DNA from: Microbulbifer sp. A4B17
GTDB taxonomy: Bacteria > Pseudomonadota > Gammaproteobacteria > Pseudomonadales > Cellvibrionaceae
DNA: 64,000 nt
Assembly: GCF_003076275.1 (NCBI RefSeq)
Contig: NZ_CP029064.1
Span: 623,501-687,500, forward strand
Reading direction: 5' to 3'
This document shows, piece by piece, positions 39,401 through 47,953 of the stretch; the stretch's first letter is position 1; the number at the start of each line of letters is the position of its first letter. A program made the position numbers and the translations under genes. The notes beneath the pieces were generated by a model that saw nothing but the letters and a program-made list of their open reading frames with translations, was not told the DNA's origin and made no database searches.

Positions 39401-39805
39401 TGGTATATGCCTTTGCAAGAGGGTAGTACAGCAAGTCAGGATGGAGGTGAGCGTGTTATTACTCGGCCAGAACTACAGAACTATGTCTTATTTTTCAATA
39501 CCCTGATCCCTACAGGACAAGTTTGTGCTGCCGGGGGCTATGGTTGGTTGATGTCGGTGGATGTTTGGACTGGCTTGGCTCCAGAGGACTCCGTTTTCGA
39601 CGCAAATAATGATGGTGTAATTGATGAAGATGATTATGGTTATGTAGGTGAAATGCTCTCCGAAAGTAGTCCAAATGAATCAGGCTTCTTGGGTACTAAG
39701 CAGTATACCGGTACCAGTGATGGTGAGGTTCATGAGCGAGAGGTGGATTTTGGTGATGGAGATAGAGCCGGTCGCTTATCATGGGAAGAAATTACTCCAA
39801 ATTAA
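36440..39805 (+). CDS. pilY1: Type IV pilus tip adhesin/mechanosensor PilY1
   Basis: 1121 residues. Signal peptide ending near EAFSA|PG. An N-terminal von Willebrand A domain (about 48-480) has the MIDAS motif DSSGSMN, GYTPLAESF, and ALTDGEPT. A C-terminal PilC-like beta-propeller (about 620-1080) holds VYVGANDGFLHGFNA, GGLGGGGKGYYALNI and YAGDLKGNMWAFD; acidic calcium-type loops DSDLDGTID and DANNDGVIDEDD are visible. PilY1 caps the pilus and links adhesion, retraction and surface sensing. Sequence is Ser/Asp/Gly-rich, as is usual. It sits directly downstream of pilX. Confidence 0.95.
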   Translation: MNFSLSSKVRFPLKPIAAVVLFFCASNEAFSAPGELSDVPLYSRGSAEPNLMFVLDSSGSMNEMVLPVDGYDTSDPAGSSCSSPISMTYTSNSCRGGGSCTRYYDDVEYQVDTSDGSVDIKLVDRNRAESEWFTWNSSSNCFDEDENYSAWLYAASSSGGGSYYTTGSSSGYYRETVTGHFLNWFFSKENSSGGYEADEFKDDDDNAARSKVDIRRTDIMIGAAQELVNGLDDVRIGLMQFNSTSGARLLFGLESLTDSNRTDILDIIEDIDANGYTPLAESFAGVGRYFISGYEGNNLTYIDSTGAETQDPGEDIFVGATSGNSTTTILDWNNISAPDNTIDGGAIQYYCQKSFMVALTDGEPTEDNSISDDLTGYDYGCSSNSGGCTSDEMDDVVKALYDIDLRPDLKKTDGEEVVNNITSYIIGFAEDGLSDTDLMKNAGELGGGGVYTASNATELQLTFNTIINNVQSIVGSSSSVSFNTSSLEANSAIFSASFDSSAWSGDLEVWSLDDEGNISSTSSWQASSELESISADNRVMLSYRGGAGVAFTASGLGTSGTDHADDLNLDIQSNAGVDDGRASDRIDYLRGDQTDEGTEAGDFRVRESRLGDIVSSTPVYVGEPSSSWSEAEFSEASSYDSFVSSNSSRTPVVYVGANDGFLHGFNANVSGADAGKELIAYSPAALLSTTADEGLHALSSQYYTHKYYVDGTPTASDAYIDGSWETVLVGGLGGGGKGYYALNITNPSDFTEANAADIVMWEFTDSDNNNLGYTFSRPQIGRMSNGEWAAIFGNGYNSSTGDAGLFIVYLDGEDSSGNSHIYISTETADTDDKNGMSTPAIVDSDLDGTIDRIYAGDLKGNMWAFDVSKTGSWDVASSTTSPSPLFSVSGEAITGAPLVARNTDNSSGASPNLLVAFGTGQYLVDSDTSDTNPGGFYVVSDNDVFNLDTDNLEERTLTSEVLTLDDGSTTILRTVSGSEFTWSDKSGWYMPLQEGSTASQDGGERVITRPELQNYVLFFNTLIPTGQVCAAGGYGWLMSVDVWTGLAPEDSVFDANNDGVIDEDDYGYVGEMLSESSPNESGFLGTKQYTGTSDGEVHEREVDFGDGDRAGRLSWEEITPN

Positions 39806-39827
39806 TGGCATTTGGTTAAAATATAGT

Positions 39828-39844
39828 GCCCGGCTTTGCCGGGC
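39828..39844. repeat. GC-rich hairpin between pilY1 and pilE
   Basis: GCCCGGC-TTT-GCCGGGC is a perfect 7-base stem in otherwise AT-rich DNA, 22 bases past the pilY1 stop. No T run follows; it may stabilise the upstream mRNA or tune pilE expression. Confidence 0.5.
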
Positions 39845-39864
39845 CATTCCAGGTATGAAAATAA

Positions 39865-40320
39865 ATGAAAAATTATAGTGGGTTTACTTTAATTGAGTTA
39901 ATGGTAGTGGTAGCAATTATTGGTATTATTGCTGGACTGGCTTGGCCTGCATATCAAAATCATATAGTTACTTCTCAACGCGCTGACGCTCAAGGAGCAT
40001 TAATGAGTATGGCGCAAGCAATGGAGCAGCATTTTACACAGAACGGTTCTTATACTGGAGCTGCAGATGGGGGAGCAGATACTGGATCTCCTTCTATATT
40101 TTCTACAGAAGCTCCTCTCGATAGTAGTAATAAGACTTATGATTTGACCATTGAGAGCGCCGATGACTCTTCCTACACCATTCGGGCCACACCCAAAAAT
40201 ACTCAGGCTGGTGATGGGGTAATTGAACTCCGCTCTAGTGGCGTTCGTGCTTGGGATAGAGGAAATGACGGAGCCTTCGCTGATCCGGATGATTTGTGTT
40301 GGAGTTCTGTTTGTAACTAA
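39865..40320 (+). CDS. pilE: Type IV minor pilin PilE
   Basis: 151 residues. [35 protein letters not shown] is a textbook prepilin N-terminus (Phe +1, Glu +5). [31 protein letters not shown] and the C-terminal [18 protein letters not shown] are typical of PilE-type minor pilins. It is the last plus-strand gene of the cluster and ends six bases from the convergent fimT. Confidence 0.92.
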   Translation: MKNYSGFTLIELMVVVAIIGIIAGLAWPAYQNHIVTSQRADAQGALMSMAQAMEQHFTQNGSYTGAADGGADTGSPSIFSTEAPLDSSNKTYDLTIESADDSSYTIRATPKNTQAGDGVIELRSSGVRAWDRGNDGAFADPDDLCWSSVCN

Positions 40321-40326
40321 CACCTT

Positions 40327-40890
40327 TTACTGACAGGTTAATTCAACTCCACTACCATTTTCTACAATATTATTCCCATCTTTATCTTTTGCATAATAGG
40401 GTCTTCCAATAGCATTAAGAATGATAATCCATCCATACTCTGCCTCGCCACTCTCGGGGCAGAATGAAAAATTTCCACTTTGAGAAGGAGTGGTTCCCGT
40501 TGGCTTATAAATCAGGAACCCCTTATTATTAAACGCATTCCAGCTAAGAGAAGCTCCCTTTTCAGTTTGACCTAAATATCTGATTATTTGATCTTCTGAA
40601 TCCAGCTTGCCATTGCCGTTTTCATCAGCAAATAATAAAGCTCCATCTGACCAGTCACTGGAGCACTCATTAGCTAATCTTTTCTTTGGGCAAAGTGTGA
40701 AACTGCGCTTCTCATTCAGCGCTCTGTTACGCATAAGTATAAGTAGTTCAAAAAGCTCTCTCTGTTTGACTTTGTTTTTATAGCGTTTAAAAAAGTCGTT
40801 AAAAGAGGGCAGGGCTATAGCTGTTAATACAGCAATAGTCATTATGCAAATGATTAATTCCATGAGGGTAAATCCAGCAAGGCGTTTCAT
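40327..40890 (-). CDS. fimT: GspH/FimT family pseudopilin
   Basis: 187 residues, on the opposite strand to pilE. MKRLAG|FTLMELIICIMTIAVLTAIALPSFNDFF is a prepilin leader with the Glu at +5. LILMRNRALNEKRSFTLCPKK and an acidic loop ADENGNGKLDSEDQII follow, then a Gly/Cys-containing C-terminus. FimT proteins are minor pilins; in some bacteria they bind DNA for natural transformation. Its place next to pilR matches fimT of Pseudomonas. AAGGAG lies seven to eight bases before ATG. Confidence 0.87.
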   Translation of the reverse strand: MKRLAGFTLMELIICIMTIAVLTAIALPSFNDFFKRYKNKVKQRELFELLILMRNRALNEKRSFTLCPKKRLANECSSDWSDGALLFADENGNGKLDSEDQIIRYLGQTEKGASLSWNAFNNKGFLIYKPTGTTPSQSGNFSFCPESGEAEYGWIIILNAIGRPYYAKDKDGNNIVENGSGVELTCQ

Positions 40891-40990
40891 TGTGCAAACT
40901 CCTTCGATTTGAATTTACACTAGAATACTATCTGGATTGCATATTCCAACTACATTAAATTACGGTACGACAGTTCCAACTATGACGAAT

Positions 40991-42391
40991 CTAATTCTCA
41001 AGTCCAAGCTTTTTTAACCTATACCTAAGAGAGCGAAAGCTGATACCAAGCTTTTGGGCTGCAGCAGTTCGATTCCATCGTGTTTTAACTAAGGTTTCCT
41101 CGATAACTTCTTTCTCTATCCTTTGTAGGAATTCGTCCAGTGAATCGCTCTTGTTTGCGTTGAAGTTTTCTATGCTGGTGGTTTTTTCTGCCTGAGGTAG
41201 GGTAATGCTGCGCTTTTTATCTAAAGAGTTTTCTTGACTATTGTTACACTCAAGTAGGAGGTCTTCCTCTCGAATTATGTTTTGATCAGATAAAGTGAAA
41301 GCTCTTTCAAGAATGTTCTCAAGTTGTCTGACATTTCCTGGGAAGGAATAATTTTGCAAAGCAATCATAGCTTCATGTGATAAGGCTGGAGGGGTAAGCC
41401 CTGCGCTAGAGGCTATACGTTGCATAATGACATCAGTTAGTAGAGGGATATCTTCGGTCCTGTCACGAAGAGGAGGGACAGTAATTTCGATAACATTTAT
41501 ACGATAATAAAGGTCGTTTCGGAAACGCCCGCCTGTTACTTCTTCACTTAAGTCCTTGTGGGTTGCACTTAGAATGCGTGTATCTATTGATATTTCTTTG
41601 TTGGAGCCAATTGGTCGTATGGATTTTTCTTGAATTGCTCTGAGAAGCTTTACTTGCATTTCCAGAGGAAGGTCTGCTACTTCATCCAGAAAAAGGGTAC
41701 CGCCCTCCGCGCTTTGCAGAAGGCCTTTATGATCTTTGTGCGCACCGGTAAAACTTCCCTTTTGGTGGCCAAAGAACTCACTCTCCATAAGTTCAGAAGG
41801 TATGGCACCGCAGTTTATCGCAATAAACGGATTTTCAGCTCTGGGGCTTTGTAAGTGGATAGAGCGAGCGGCTAACTCTTTGCCTGCTCCGGATTCACCA
41901 CTAATGTAGATAGGGGCATCACTGCGGGCCACCTTGCTTATTTGCTTACGCAACTTACGTATATTAGCCGCCTCTCCCAGGAGGAGCTCTTTTTTAGAGT
42001 CACTCTGTTGTGGTACTTGATCGCTGTCTAAGCGAAGGGCGAGCTGTGCCAAATTTCGCAATCGTTCGAGATCTACTGGTTTACTAACGAAGTCAAATGC
42101 CCCGAGTTTTAGTGCTTTAATCGCTGTATCCATATTCCCGTGGGCCGTTATGACCGCTATGGGAAGTTCTAAATTAGGGGTCCCTTGAATGTATTCGACT
42201 AATTGTAAGCCGTCCCCATCAGGCAGGCGTAAATCGGTCAGGCAAAAACTATAGGTATGCTTGTGGAGTGCCTGTTTAGCTTCTGAAAGTGTTGCTGCTG
42301 TATGGCAGTCAACGTTCATCCTTTGAAGTGTGAGGCTGAGCAGATTACATATATCTGGTTCATCATCGACAACTAGTGCCAGTGGGCGCAT
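40991..42391 (-). CDS. pilR: Sigma54-dependent response regulator PilR
   Basis: 466 residues. Receiver domain (about 1-120) with phospho-acceptor in TDLRLPDGDG and Lys in FVSKPVD; AAA+ domain (about 135-370) with Walker A GESGAGKELAARS, the sigma54-contact loop GSFTGAH, Walker B GTLFLDEVADLP; C-terminal Fis-type HTH with NRTAAAQKLGISFRSLRYRLKKLG. PilR activates the major pilin gene pilA in Pseudomonas; pilA is not in this window. It is 116 bases downstream of pilS on the same strand. Confidence 0.95.
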   Translation of the reverse strand: MRPLALVVDDEPDICNLLSLTLQRMNVDCHTAATLSEAKQALHKHTYSFCLTDLRLPDGDGLQLVEYIQGTPNLELPIAVITAHGNMDTAIKALKLGAFDFVSKPVDLERLRNLAQLALRLDSDQVPQQSDSKKELLLGEAANIRKLRKQISKVARSDAPIYISGESGAGKELAARSIHLQSPRAENPFIAINCGAIPSELMESEFFGHQKGSFTGAHKDHKGLLQSAEGGTLFLDEVADLPLEMQVKLLRAIQEKSIRPIGSNKEISIDTRILSATHKDLSEEVTGGRFRNDLYYRINVIEITVPPLRDRTEDIPLLTDVIMQRIASSAGLTPPALSHEAMIALQNYSFPGNVRQLENILERAFTLSDQNIIREEDLLLECNNSQENSLDKKRSITLPQAEKTTSIENFNANKSDSLDEFLQRIEKEVIEETLVKTRWNRTAAAQKLGISFRSLRYRLKKLGLEN

Positions 42392-42507
42392 TTTTATTCT
42401 ATCTTTCTCGTTTCATTCACTTTATGCCAAAAAGGCATGAGATACGATTATGTCAGAAAATTTTCGTAAATAATGGTCTATTCAGCGGAAAAATTTTCTG
42501 CGCTAGA

Positions 42508-44091
42508 TCAGTTCACCGCCATAGAGTGGGAGAATTCAAGTCTGAAACAACTTTTATCATCCTCACTTTGACAGTGATATAGGCTGATCCTGTTTGCTTC
42601 GCAAAGCTCTCGAGCGATGTATAGGCCAAGCCCGCTACCACCATTATCTGTAGTGAAAAAGGGCTCAAATACCTGATTCTTCAGATCAGAGGGGATACCA
42701 CTACCGTTGTCTTTGACGTCCACCACAGAATAGCCCTTCTCGTTATTGTAGTAGGCATGTATGGCTGCATAGCGTGTCCCAGTTTCCATCTCTGAGTGAC
42801 GGAGGGCATTATCGGTAAGATTTGTAATGACCTGAGATAATTGTGCAGAATCAAATGAAGCCGGCAAAAATTGATCTGGTAGATCTAGATCTACTTTATT
42901 GTTTAGAGTGTTACCAGCATTGAAATCGATAGTAAACTGTTGTAGCCAGTTACGAAGGTCGTGCTCCTCTGGGGAATTTGCTCGCCGCCTTGAAAGCTGC
43001 ATTACGTTTTCAATGATCTGGTTTATGCGACGACTTTGTCGGCAAATAATATGCGTAAGGTGGAGATCTTCATCTGTGAGCTCTGTGGACTCTGATAATA
43101 GTTGAGCGGCGTGGTTGATAGCAGCGAGAGGATTGCGTATTTCATGTGCAATAGATGCTGTTAAATGGCCCAGTGATGCTAGTTTAAGCTTCTGTGCAGC
43201 CTCTGTAAGCTTTCTGTTGTCTTCAATAAAAATTAATGTGCTATCGCCACTCTTATGGCGTAGTTTAGCGAAACTGAGTTGTAGTTCGTCGTTATTGTCT
43301 GCCTGAATTAAAACACTTGCGGTACCATTTTGATCGCGCCAAGAGTGAACTTGACGATAGAGTTCAGAATTATGGCTTTCATCAGGAGCAAATTGACCAC
43401 CTAGAAGTCGGGTTGCAGCTCTGTTGATCAGCTCTGGCTTATTGGATGGCCCCAAAACAAGTACGCCAGTATTCATCCTTTCAATAATCTGTTGTGCCAA
43501 TCTTTGGAGGTGTGCTGCCTGGCGGCTTTGCTGGTCTGCCCGAAGGTTGGCTTTGTGAATACGTTCAGATAAATATTGAATTGCGCTGACTGTTACGAAC
43601 ATCAGTAAGCCAAGCCCTCCCGCAGAAACAATTTCCTGACTGGAGCCGGAGCCTGACAAAAGGTGAAACAGTTGGAGGGAAATTACCCCCAAGCTGGCTA
43701 TGGCTGCAAAGAATACGCTCAATCGCCTATCCAATAAAATGGCACCGATTGAGCAACTGATCAAAAGCAGGTATCCCAGGCCGGAGTTCAGTCCCCCACT
43801 AGCCTCTATCAGCAATAGAAAAACCAGGATATCGCATCCCAAAATAATCCCGACTTGACTGCTATTGGTTTGATACGCTTTTTGGCGAAGAAAAAGTAAC
43901 CAGGCGGTATTAAGCAGGGCATAGGAAGCAGCCGTATATATAAACAGTGTTGGTAAGTGCTCACCAAGAGAGCCCTCCCCAATATCTGAGAAAAATACCC
44001 CTAATAAAACCAAGGCTATTGCAACCCGATATATTGCGCTAATCCGCAAGAGTTCGTGGTGTTGTAAAGGGGATGTTTGGGAACTGCTCAC
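42508..44091 (-). CDS. pilS: Sensor histidine kinase PilS
   Basis: 527 residues. Six or so membrane helices (about 20-185) are followed by a cytoplasmic PAS-like domain (about 205-310), HisKA with LGHLTASIAHEIRNPLAAINHAAQLL, and an HATPase domain with NLTDNALRHS, DNGSGIP, FEPFFTTDNGGSGLGLYIA. In Pseudomonas PilS senses pilin levels in the membrane and controls PilR. It is encoded before pilR and divergent from nadE. Confidence 0.95.
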   Translation of the reverse strand: MSSSQTSPLQHHELLRISAIYRVAIALVLLGVFFSDIGEGSLGEHLPTLFIYTAASYALLNTAWLLFLRQKAYQTNSSQVGIILGCDILVFLLLIEASGGLNSGLGYLLLISCSIGAILLDRRLSVFFAAIASLGVISLQLFHLLSGSGSSQEIVSAGGLGLLMFVTVSAIQYLSERIHKANLRADQQSRQAAHLQRLAQQIIERMNTGVLVLGPSNKPELINRAATRLLGGQFAPDESHNSELYRQVHSWRDQNGTASVLIQADNNDELQLSFAKLRHKSGDSTLIFIEDNRKLTEAAQKLKLASLGHLTASIAHEIRNPLAAINHAAQLLSESTELTDEDLHLTHIICRQSRRINQIIENVMQLSRRRANSPEEHDLRNWLQQFTIDFNAGNTLNNKVDLDLPDQFLPASFDSAQLSQVITNLTDNALRHSEMETGTRYAAIHAYYNNEKGYSVVDVKDNGSGIPSDLKNQVFEPFFTTDNGGSGLGLYIARELCEANRISLYHCQSEDDKSCFRLEFSHSMAVN

Positions 44092-44183
44092 TTTAGGTAC
44101 CCGGTATTCTTGTTGTGGTGAGCCGCTGCTGTTGTTACTTCGATAGGGTTACAATAGCGGCCTGTCATGTCCGAGGTTCAATG

Positions 44184-45812
44184 ATGTCTACTTTGCAGTT
44201 AGTGCTGGCACAAATCAATTCCCTGGTTGGAGATATTCCTGGGAATACCAAGCAGGTGATAGAAACTGCGCGCCGGGCGCATCGAGAAATGGGTGCTGAT
44301 TTGGTACTCTTTCCAGAATTGACTCTGTGTGGTTACTCCCCCGAAGATCTGCTGTTGCGACCCAGTATGCAGATTCGTATTGATGCAGCATTGGATCAGC
44401 TGAAAGCTGCAGAATTGCCCTGTGCCATTGTTGTGGGTTATCCGAAGTTGCACGGTGGCAATATGTTCAATATGGCTGGTGTCATAGTCGAGGGACAGCT
44501 GATCGCTGAATATGCCAAGCAGAAACTGCCCAATTACCAAGTATTTGATGAAAAGCGTTACTTCAAGCCTGGCAAAGGTCCTTGTGTTGTAGATATTAAG
44601 GGAGTCCCTGTGGCTCTCAGTGTGTGTGAAGACATCTGGTATCCAGAGCCAATCAAGCAGGCGGTGGATGCTGGGGCCAAGTTGATTCTCAATATCAATG
44701 CTTCACCATTCCATCGGGGCAAAGCGCAACAGAGATTGGATTTGCTTTCCAGGCAGGCGAGGGGTGCCGGGGTACCAATTGCCTATGTTAACTGGTGTGG
44801 TGGGCAGGATGAGCTGGTGTTTGATGGCGGCTCCATCGTCGTTGATGCGGAAGGAGAGGTCTGTGCAAGGGCTGAGGAGTTCCGAGAGCAACTGCTGCCC
44901 GCTTCAGTATCTCTTCAGGGACAGAGCTTGACAGTGCTTCCTGCAGAAATAGCTTCTCCACTAAGTGATTTGGCCTCCGTATACCAAGCTTTGGTTCTCG
45001 GAGTACGTGACTACGTCAATAAGAATGGTTTCAATGGTGTTGTGCTGGGGCTGTCGGGTGGAATCGATTCGGCTCTGACTTTGGCGGTCGCGGTTGATGC
45101 GCTGGGTAAAGAGCGCGTCGAAGCTGTGATGATGCCATTTCGCTATACATCTGATCTCAGCAAGGATGATGCCGCTGATCAGGCGGAAAGAATGGGCGTC
45201 CACTACCGGGAAATCAGTATTGAACCCATTTTTGATTCCTTTATGGGGGCTCTCGCTGAGGAGTTTGCTGGTAGTGAAAGAGATACCACTGAAGAGAACC
45301 TGCAGGCTCGCTCCCGAGGGGTGCTTTTGATGGCTATCTCTAATAAAAAAGGAGCGATGGTCCTGACTACCGGTAACAAGAGTGAGATGGCCGTTGGTTA
45401 CGCCACGCTATACGGGGATATGGTAGGGGGCTTCAATGCCTTGAAAGATGTCCCCAAGGTATTGGTATTCGAGTTGGCCCGTTACCGCAACACAATATCT
45501 GAAGTGATTCCTGAGACGGTGATTACCCGTCCACCCAGTGCTGAGTTGGCACCGGATCAAGTGGATTCCGATAGCCTGCCGCCCTACGAAGTTCTAGATC
45601 AAATTCTCAATCTCTACGTAGATCACGACCACAGTGCTGAGGCAATTATTCTGCGTGGGTTCCGCAGAGAAGATGTGGAGCGGGTAGTGAAACTGGTTGG
45701 GCGCAATGAGTACAAGCGGCGCCAAGCAGCTATTGGGGTGCGTATTTCTGAACGGGGATTTGGAAGGGATCGCCGTTATCCAATCACTAACGGCTGGAAG
45801 CTGGGTGAGTAG
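44184..45812 (+). CDS. nadE: Glutamine-dependent NAD+ synthetase
   Basis: 542 residues from ATG 44184 (GAGG seven bases upstream); the ATG at 44181 is equally in frame, while the extension to 44115 lacks a ribosome site and family similarity. The N-terminal nitrilase-type glutaminase has Glu in LFPELTLCGY, Lys in KQKLPNYQVFDEKRYF and Cys in LSVCEDIWYP. The C-terminal synthetase (from about 265) has the P-loop LGLSGGIDSALTLAVAV and LTTGNKSEMAVGYATLYGD. It amidates NaAD to NAD+ using glutamine. Between pilS and bamD it interrupts the Pseudomonas order. Confidence 0.95.
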   Translation: MSTLQLVLAQINSLVGDIPGNTKQVIETARRAHREMGADLVLFPELTLCGYSPEDLLLRPSMQIRIDAALDQLKAAELPCAIVVGYPKLHGGNMFNMAGVIVEGQLIAEYAKQKLPNYQVFDEKRYFKPGKGPCVVDIKGVPVALSVCEDIWYPEPIKQAVDAGAKLILNINASPFHRGKAQQRLDLLSRQARGAGVPIAYVNWCGGQDELVFDGGSIVVDAEGEVCARAEEFREQLLPASVSLQGQSLTVLPAEIASPLSDLASVYQALVLGVRDYVNKNGFNGVVLGLSGGIDSALTLAVAVDALGKERVEAVMMPFRYTSDLSKDDAADQAERMGVHYREISIEPIFDSFMGALAEEFAGSERDTTEENLQARSRGVLLMAISNKKGAMVLTTGNKSEMAVGYATLYGDMVGGFNALKDVPKVLVFELARYRNTISEVIPETVITRPPSAELAPDQVDSDSLPPYEVLDQILNLYVDHDHSAEAIILRGFRREDVERVVKLVGRNEYKRRQAAIGVRISERGFGRDRRYPITNGWKLGE

Positions 45813-45826
45813 AAAGTTTTCCTGGA

Positions 45827-45863
45827 AGTAGAAACGGCGCCGAATGGCGCCGTTTCTACTTTA
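45827..45863. terminator. Bidirectional terminator between nadE and bamD
   Basis: A perfect 15-base inverted repeat (AGTAGAAACGGCGCC and its complement, loop GAAT) is followed by TTT and ends ten bases from the bamD stop. Confidence 0.85.
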
Positions 45864-45872
45864 AATGACTGA

Positions 45873-46805
45873 TTATAGAAGCTCTGGGGGAAGGGGAGTT
45901 TCATCCCGATTGTATTCGGGGTTATAGAGCTCGCGGCTATCGAAGCCTCGAGGGTCGGATTTCTCAAATAAGCCCAGAGTGACCCTGTGTACCAGACTGC
46001 GGCCGCTTGGGCCTTTGTAAAAATCGTAGTTAAAGGTGCCATCTTCGTTAAAGGCGGGGTGTTTTGGATAGTTGTTGCGCAGAACATCCAGGGCATTGGC
46101 CTCGAGTTCAGGCATTTCCATCAGGTGATAGCCTTGGACCATAACAGCCAGGGCGTCCGGAATGGCGGGGGTTTGCTGGAAGTTCTCCACAATGTAGCGA
46201 CCGCGATTGGCTGCCGCCAGGTAGGCACCGCGCTTGAAGTAATAGTTAGCTACGTGAACTTCGTAGCGGGCCAGCAGGTTGCGCAGGTGGATCATGCGCT
46301 TTTGGGCGTCGGGAGCATAGCGGCTCTCGGGATAGCGGGCCATCAACTGGGAGAAATAGGCGAATGACTCTCTCGCTGAGCCGGGGTCGCGACTGGTCAA
46401 GTCGGTAGGCATAAAGCGTTCGAACAGACCGGTACCCTCAGTGAAAGAGGACAGGCCTTTCATGTAGTAGGCGTAGTCGACATTGCGATGCTGGGGGTGT
46501 AGACGGATAAAACGGTCTGCAGCGGCAATGGCTGCGTCATTTTCATAGTTGCGGTAGTAGGCGTAGATCAGCTCCAGCTGAGCCTGCTCTGCATAGTTGC
46601 CGAAGGGGAAGTTATCTTCCAGGGCGCGCAGGTTCCTGATTGCAAGGTCCCACTGGCTGGTTCGCAGCTGTCGCTGGGCCATTTCGTAGTATGCTTGCTC
46701 AGTACGAGCTCCGGTGGGTAGGCCCACTTCCGAATCATCTGTGTTGGCGCAGGCAACCAATATTGCGGACACCAAGGCCAGCCACAGCATTTTCCAGGTC
46801 TGCAT
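45873..46805 (-). CDS. bamD: Outer-membrane assembly lipoprotein BamD
   Basis: About 310 residues from ATG 46805 ([19 protein letters not shown]); upstream in-frame ATGs at 46823 and 46829 are possible. The lipobox LVAC directs lipidation after cleavage by LspA. TPR repeats follow: [46 protein letters not shown] and [37 protein letters not shown] are hallmark BamD/ComL segments. It is an essential part of the BAM complex that folds outer-membrane proteins. Divergent from rluD, as in most Gammaproteobacteria. The C-terminal extension (about 60 residues past the last TPR) is longer than in E. coli BamD (245 residues). Confidence 0.95.
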   Translation of the reverse strand: MQTWKMLWLALVSAILVACANTDDSEVGLPTGARTEQAYYEMAQRQLRTSQWDLAIRNLRALEDNFPFGNYAEQAQLELIYAYYRNYENDAAIAAADRFIRLHPQHRNVDYAYYMKGLSSFTEGTGLFERFMPTDLTSRDPGSARESFAYFSQLMARYPESRYAPDAQKRMIHLRNLLARYEVHVANYYFKRGAYLAAANRGRYIVENFQQTPAIPDALAVMVQGYHLMEMPELEANALDVLRNNYPKHPAFNEDGTFNYDFYKGPSGRSLVHRVTLGLFEKSDPRGFDSRELYNPEYNRDETPLPPELL

Positions 46806-46923
46806 AGCCCCTCGCTCTATCATTCTCACACTCTACCTTATTAAACTACCCACCAGTATTAACCTGGCGCGTCGGACATTTAACCACAGTCGCGGAGCTG
46901 CCCAAAGTATTTGCAATTGATTG

Positions 46924-47877
46924 ATGATTGAACACCTAAAACTAGATATTCAAGTTCCGGCCAGCATGGCTGGTCGACGTTTAGACCAGGCAGCAGCCGA
47001 ATTAATTCCCGATTTCTCGCGCGCGCGCCTTCAATCGTGGATCAAAGGGGGCCAGCTCACCCTTAACGGCGCCCCAGCCAAAGCCAAAGAGAAGCTCTTT
47101 GGCGGCGAGCTTATCCAGCTTCGCGCAGAGCTGGAACCCCAGGGCAGCTGGGCGGCCCAGGACCTCGACCTGGACATTATGTACGAAGATGACTGCCTGA
47201 TGGTGGTCAATAAGCCTGCAGGCCTCGTAGTGCACCCCGCTGCCGGCAATCCCGATGGTACTCTGCTCAATGGCCTGCTTTATCACAATCCAGCCCAGGA
47301 GCTGATACCGCGTGCCGGCATTGTGCATCGCCTGGACAAAGACACCAGTGGTCTGATGGTTGTGGCCAAGACCCTGGCTGCTCAAGCCCATCTAGTGGAT
47401 CAATTAAAGCAGAGAACAGTCAGTCGACAGTATGATGCCTTGGTCCAAGGATACATCACCGCAGCAGGCCGTGTTGATGCACCGATTGGTCGGCATCGCC
47501 AAAATCGTCTTAAGATGGCTGTTTTGGACTTTGGAGGCAAAGAGGCGATCACCCATTATCGTGTACAGGAGCACTACAGCGCTTACACACTCTTACGCTG
47601 TAAACTGGAAACCGGCCGTACTCACCAGATCCGGGTACATATGGCTCATATCAGGCATCCGTTAGTTGGAGATCCACTCTATGGCGGCCGCTCAAAGTTG
47701 CCGCCGGAGGCCTCGGCAGATCTCATCAATGCCCTGCAGAGCTTCCCCCGACAGGCGCTCCATGCGGCTGAACTCGCGCTTGTGCATCCTACAAGTGGAC
47801 AGGAGATGCATTGGTGTGCGCCAATACCGAGGGATATGCGGGCGCTTCTCGAGCAGCTGAGGACAGATGGCTGCTGA
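46924..47877 (+). CDS. rluD: Ribosomal large subunit pseudouridine synthase D
   Basis: 317 residues from ATG 46924 (a TTG codon directly precedes it in frame). An N-terminal S4 domain (about 15-75: MAGRRLDQAAAELIPDFSRARLQSWI) precedes the RluA-type catalytic domain with HRLDKDTSGLMVVAK holding the catalytic Asp, and KLETGRTHQIRVHMAHIRHPLVGDPLYGG. RluD modifies helix 69 of 23S rRNA. It is divergent from bamD and followed by pgeF after 76 bases, the conserved order. Confidence 0.96.
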   Translation: MIEHLKLDIQVPASMAGRRLDQAAAELIPDFSRARLQSWIKGGQLTLNGAPAKAKEKLFGGELIQLRAELEPQGSWAAQDLDLDIMYEDDCLMVVNKPAGLVVHPAAGNPDGTLLNGLLYHNPAQELIPRAGIVHRLDKDTSGLMVVAKTLAAQAHLVDQLKQRTVSRQYDALVQGYITAAGRVDAPIGRHRQNRLKMAVLDFGGKEAITHYRVQEHYSAYTLLRCKLETGRTHQIRVHMAHIRHPLVGDPLYGGRSKLPPEASADLINALQSFPRQALHAAELALVHPTSGQEMHWCAPIPRDMRALLEQLRTDGC

Positions 47878-47953
47878 GGTGCCAATTGTCAATTCGTGTG
47901 GGTACCTGTAGCAGGTTCTCAAGTAGAATTATTCTGAAGAGCAAGATACCTCA

